In this document: positions 61,387 to 64,000 of the stretch, piece after piece
Layout: each line of letters opens with the position of its first letter
How positions within the stretch are numbered: position 1 is the stretch's first letter
NCBI RefSeq assembly: GCF_011397635.1
Contig: NC_064775.1
Location: 11,496,952-11,560,951 of the forward strand
Reading direction: 5' to 3'
DNA length: 64,000 bases
Source of the DNA: Epinephelus fuscoguttatus
Taxonomy: Eukaryota > Chordata > Actinopteri > Perciformes > Serranidae
Position numbers and translations under genes: made by a program
The notes under the pieces: generated by a model
What the model was told of the DNA's origin: nothing
Database searches by the model: none
What the model saw: only the letters and a program-made list of their open reading frames with translations

Positions 61387-64000
61387 GGCCTAATGTGTTT
61401 CTAAATCCAGTCTCTTCTGCCATCTGGCCTGCATGTGTGAGCAGAGGTGAAGAGGCTGCCTGGCTCTTCACGGTCAGCTAACCCTGCAGCTCTAATATTC
61501 TAATGACACTCTCATTCCCTGCTGTGAATGCGGAAGAGGATCCTATGACAATGTATTTAAAATTCATACAATTATGAAACAGCGAGAGGATTTCTCTCTC
61601 TCTCTCTCCCCTTCCCTCCCACCTTGTCATTTAGGAAGCCGAGGGTTTATCTGTAAAACAAAGAAAAGCCAGGGATCGTTTGCATAGTTAGCATAGTCTG
61701 CCTCGCAGGCACAATATGGATTTAATTTATATGCAAATGAAAGCAATAAAAGGAGAATACACACTGGAAATCTCTGGCTGTTTAAAAAAGGGGAGAGAGT
61801 TGGACTCGGAGCAGGTAGCACACATGAACCAGGCATTATCAGCCCCAACCAAGAACAATGTTATATAACAGCATCCACAAACTTGCAGGAGGCCTACATT
61901 GCAGTATTTTAAGTGTAAAGATCTGCGTTCTTGGCTGAATAAATCTAACAGTTCTGGTGACACTGATCACAAATGTATACGTTTCTCCAGCTGTAACATA
62001 AAATATACAGGAGCACACAGTACACAAACTGGGGTCCCATTCACACATGCAGGCTAACCACCTGTCATTCAAACAAAGAGGGAGGGGGGTGACCTCACCA
62101 GTCCATGCAAACTAAGCGTTCAGAGTGTTTACTTTGCCTGATGCACGCTGCTGGAAAATACATGTCAACACAGAAGTCGAGGAGCTTTTCAGGGGAAAAA
62201 CAATTACAGCTACGGAGACGAAGATATGCACCCACGCAGAGACATACAAGCATGTGCAAAGAGGCAGGAAAAGAGACCCTGTGCTCACACACACACACAA
62301 ACCCATTTAAAAAAGCTTCTTAGATCACTACACTGTGACGGCAGTGGTGCTAAGTAGAGAAGTTTAGAGTAATTCCTTCCCAGCTGCTGCCCCCATTATG
62401 GGAGGGAGACAAAGACAGAGGTCCTTCATGTCTCTTCAATTGTTTTGTCCCTAAATACAAAATTGCACGATTTGCCACACTGTGCAAAAACAGAAAGGAG
62501 TCCCTGCAAGAAGAAGAGCTATTGTCATTTATTTTCTTCCTGGACTAACATCTAGAAAATGGAGCGAGTGACATCACGCAGCTGTATGATGCAACACAGT
62601 GTTCCTTTGTTGGATTAAACATGTGTTCTAATGAAGTGTGACAGTAAACTTTGGGATCAAACTGTTCAGAGTTCAACTTTTATTTCATGCCACTTTGATT
62701 CACGGCGGCACTTCTCATAATGACACACTTTATTTCATAGTGTCACCGCCCTCTCACCTTCCAGCCAATCACGAGCCGCCTGCTTCTTAGACAAGCAAGC
62801 TCAACATCTGCGGCTAAACTGAGCCCGTTAGCCCTTGTGATGCCAAGTAGGGGAGACTGGGGTGGGTTGGCACACTTTTCACTTTCACTACACAGACTTT
62901 TAAATCTTCTATCAAAATGTAGCTGACTCCTTCTTTTAACAAGTAATACATTCCAATATATCTATCAACCACAGTTTTATAGCACATTTAGTCCACAGAC
63001 GACCTCTTTTACTTATGATACTAAAAAAATGAAACGTACCCTTGCCAAAAAGTTAGAGTCCTCCAGATTTTTCAACATGCAGATGAGTGCAGGTCAAGAA
63101 AGCTGGCATTTATGTTACGTTTTTGTGACTTTCAAACAACCAGAAAATAGCTGCCCAAATTGAGGAATCTGCTGTCAGTATGAACAGCATTTGACACTAT
63201 TTATTTATTTCATAACATCTTCTTTATTTATTTAATATCGAACATTGTTTGGGTTCCATAGCCTCGCTTACGAGCTATCTTAACTCGATATAGCCCCCTG
63301 CTTTCATTTCTCTGAAAGTGCTTAAGTGTAACAGCCCGCTGATTACCAAATCAGATTTACATACTGTTTTCACAGAAATTATACATTTGTACGGTAAGAT
63401 GATTTCAGACGCCAAAAGGTCAGAGTCTGAACTCAGTTTTGACCAAATTATTGTGTTTTTACTTTGCTTGGCAGGATAAATTAGAATGAAAATAGCATAT
63501 GTGGGCAGTATAATGTAGTTGAATTCTGAATTGAAAAAAGTAAAATTTACAGCTCTAACTTGAAAGAAGAGGAAGTGTTGCCCACCACCAAATATTACTT
63601 GTTTGTCTGTGAACCAATGAGAGGTCCAGTCCTCTTTGCACTTGGCTCAGAATAACATTTGCAGTGAGTGTGTGAGGACAGCACACATGTCACACCAATC
63701 AGCAGAATCATTTTCAAACCATTTAACACCGAGTGTTTTCACAAGCACACATACACCGAGCTCGGTTCACACCATGGGGAAGTTTACTCATGACTTATTG
63801 TGGCCTGTCAACTGGACTATCTCCGACACACACGCACTCACACGCACACACGGACACAAACGGACAAAGGTGGCATTGAGAGGGAACCTCCCACAATGCA
63901 GCTGAGCGTCCAGGGGGGCTCTCTGCTCCAACAGCCGTGATCTCACCGAGCTAAATCCAGATTACATGGAGGATATACACAGTGCCACTTGTTTACTCTG
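61385..64000. other. right-end intergenic region without recognised genes
   Basis: No exon-like frame with splice signals or known motifs was found. A CT run is at about 61591-61610, unique AT-rich sequence with octamer-like ATGCAAATGA is at about 61731-61740, and a short CA/CG-rich tract is at about 63826-63850. Frames of 60-90 codons occur here but look random. Confidence 0.45.

Noticed and set aside
63636-63905. 89-codon frame near the right edge as the start of a new gene
   Set aside because: No signal peptide, domain or splice donor supports it, and part of it is a CA-rich low-complexity tract.

Overview
The window is nuclear DNA from a vertebrate, almost certainly a teleost fish and probably a spiny-rayed (percomorph) one. 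All genes are split by GT-AG introns, the introns are compact, CA/GT microsatellites are frequent, and the interspersed repeats (Tc1-like elements, tRNA-derived SINEs, short foldback MITEs) are of kinds common in fish. No bacterial or phage feature and no CRISPR array is present.

Six protein-coding genes can be reconstructed. From left to right they are cfap221 (minus, first seven coding exons, running off the left edge), a class B1 secretin-type GPCR (plus, 13 coding exons, complete), dbi (minus, 4 exons, complete), steap3 (minus, 5 coding exons, complete), c1ql2 (plus, 2 exons, complete) and en1 (plus, 2 exons, complete). Gene order and strands match human 2q14.2 read in reverse (CFAP221, SCTR, DBI, STEAP3, C1QL2, EN1). 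TMEM37 and MARCO, which lie inside this interval in human, were not found.

Region by region: 1-3.0 kb is cfap221. 3.0-5.2 kb is a head-to-head intergenic space with a deleted Tc1-like element and a candidate RFX X-box. 5.2-11.6 kb is the receptor gene, whose intron 4 holds a 21-bp minisatellite and whose intron 9 holds a 0.9-kb foldback element. 11.6-13.5 kb is the tail-to-tail space between the receptor and dbi. 13.5-15.5 kb is dbi, with inverted transposase remnants in an intron and a CAG repeat in its leader. 15.6-18.5 kb has no coding signal but contains a MITE. 18.5-26.3 kb is steap3. 26.3-33.0 kb is repeat-rich (Tc1-like element with a nested MITE, hAT remnant, SINE). 33.1-34.5 kb is c1ql2. 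34.5-55 kb is a 20-kb space without recognisable coding sequence, with repeats on the left and unique, homeodomain-site-rich stretches nearer en1. 55.3-58.7 kb is en1, followed by 5 kb of intergenic DNA.

The genes do not form a pathway. They cover cilium structure, peptide-hormone signalling, acyl-CoA binding, endosomal iron reduction, a secreted synaptic C1q-like ligand and a homeodomain repressor. They are linked by ancient synteny, not by function. I saw no new multi-gene system. The points most worth a second look are the identity of the receptor at the SCTR locus, the overlapping polyglutamine upstream ORF in the dbi leader, the X-box in front of cfap221, CA/GT tracts lying directly on splice donors, and several well-delimited nested foldback elements.
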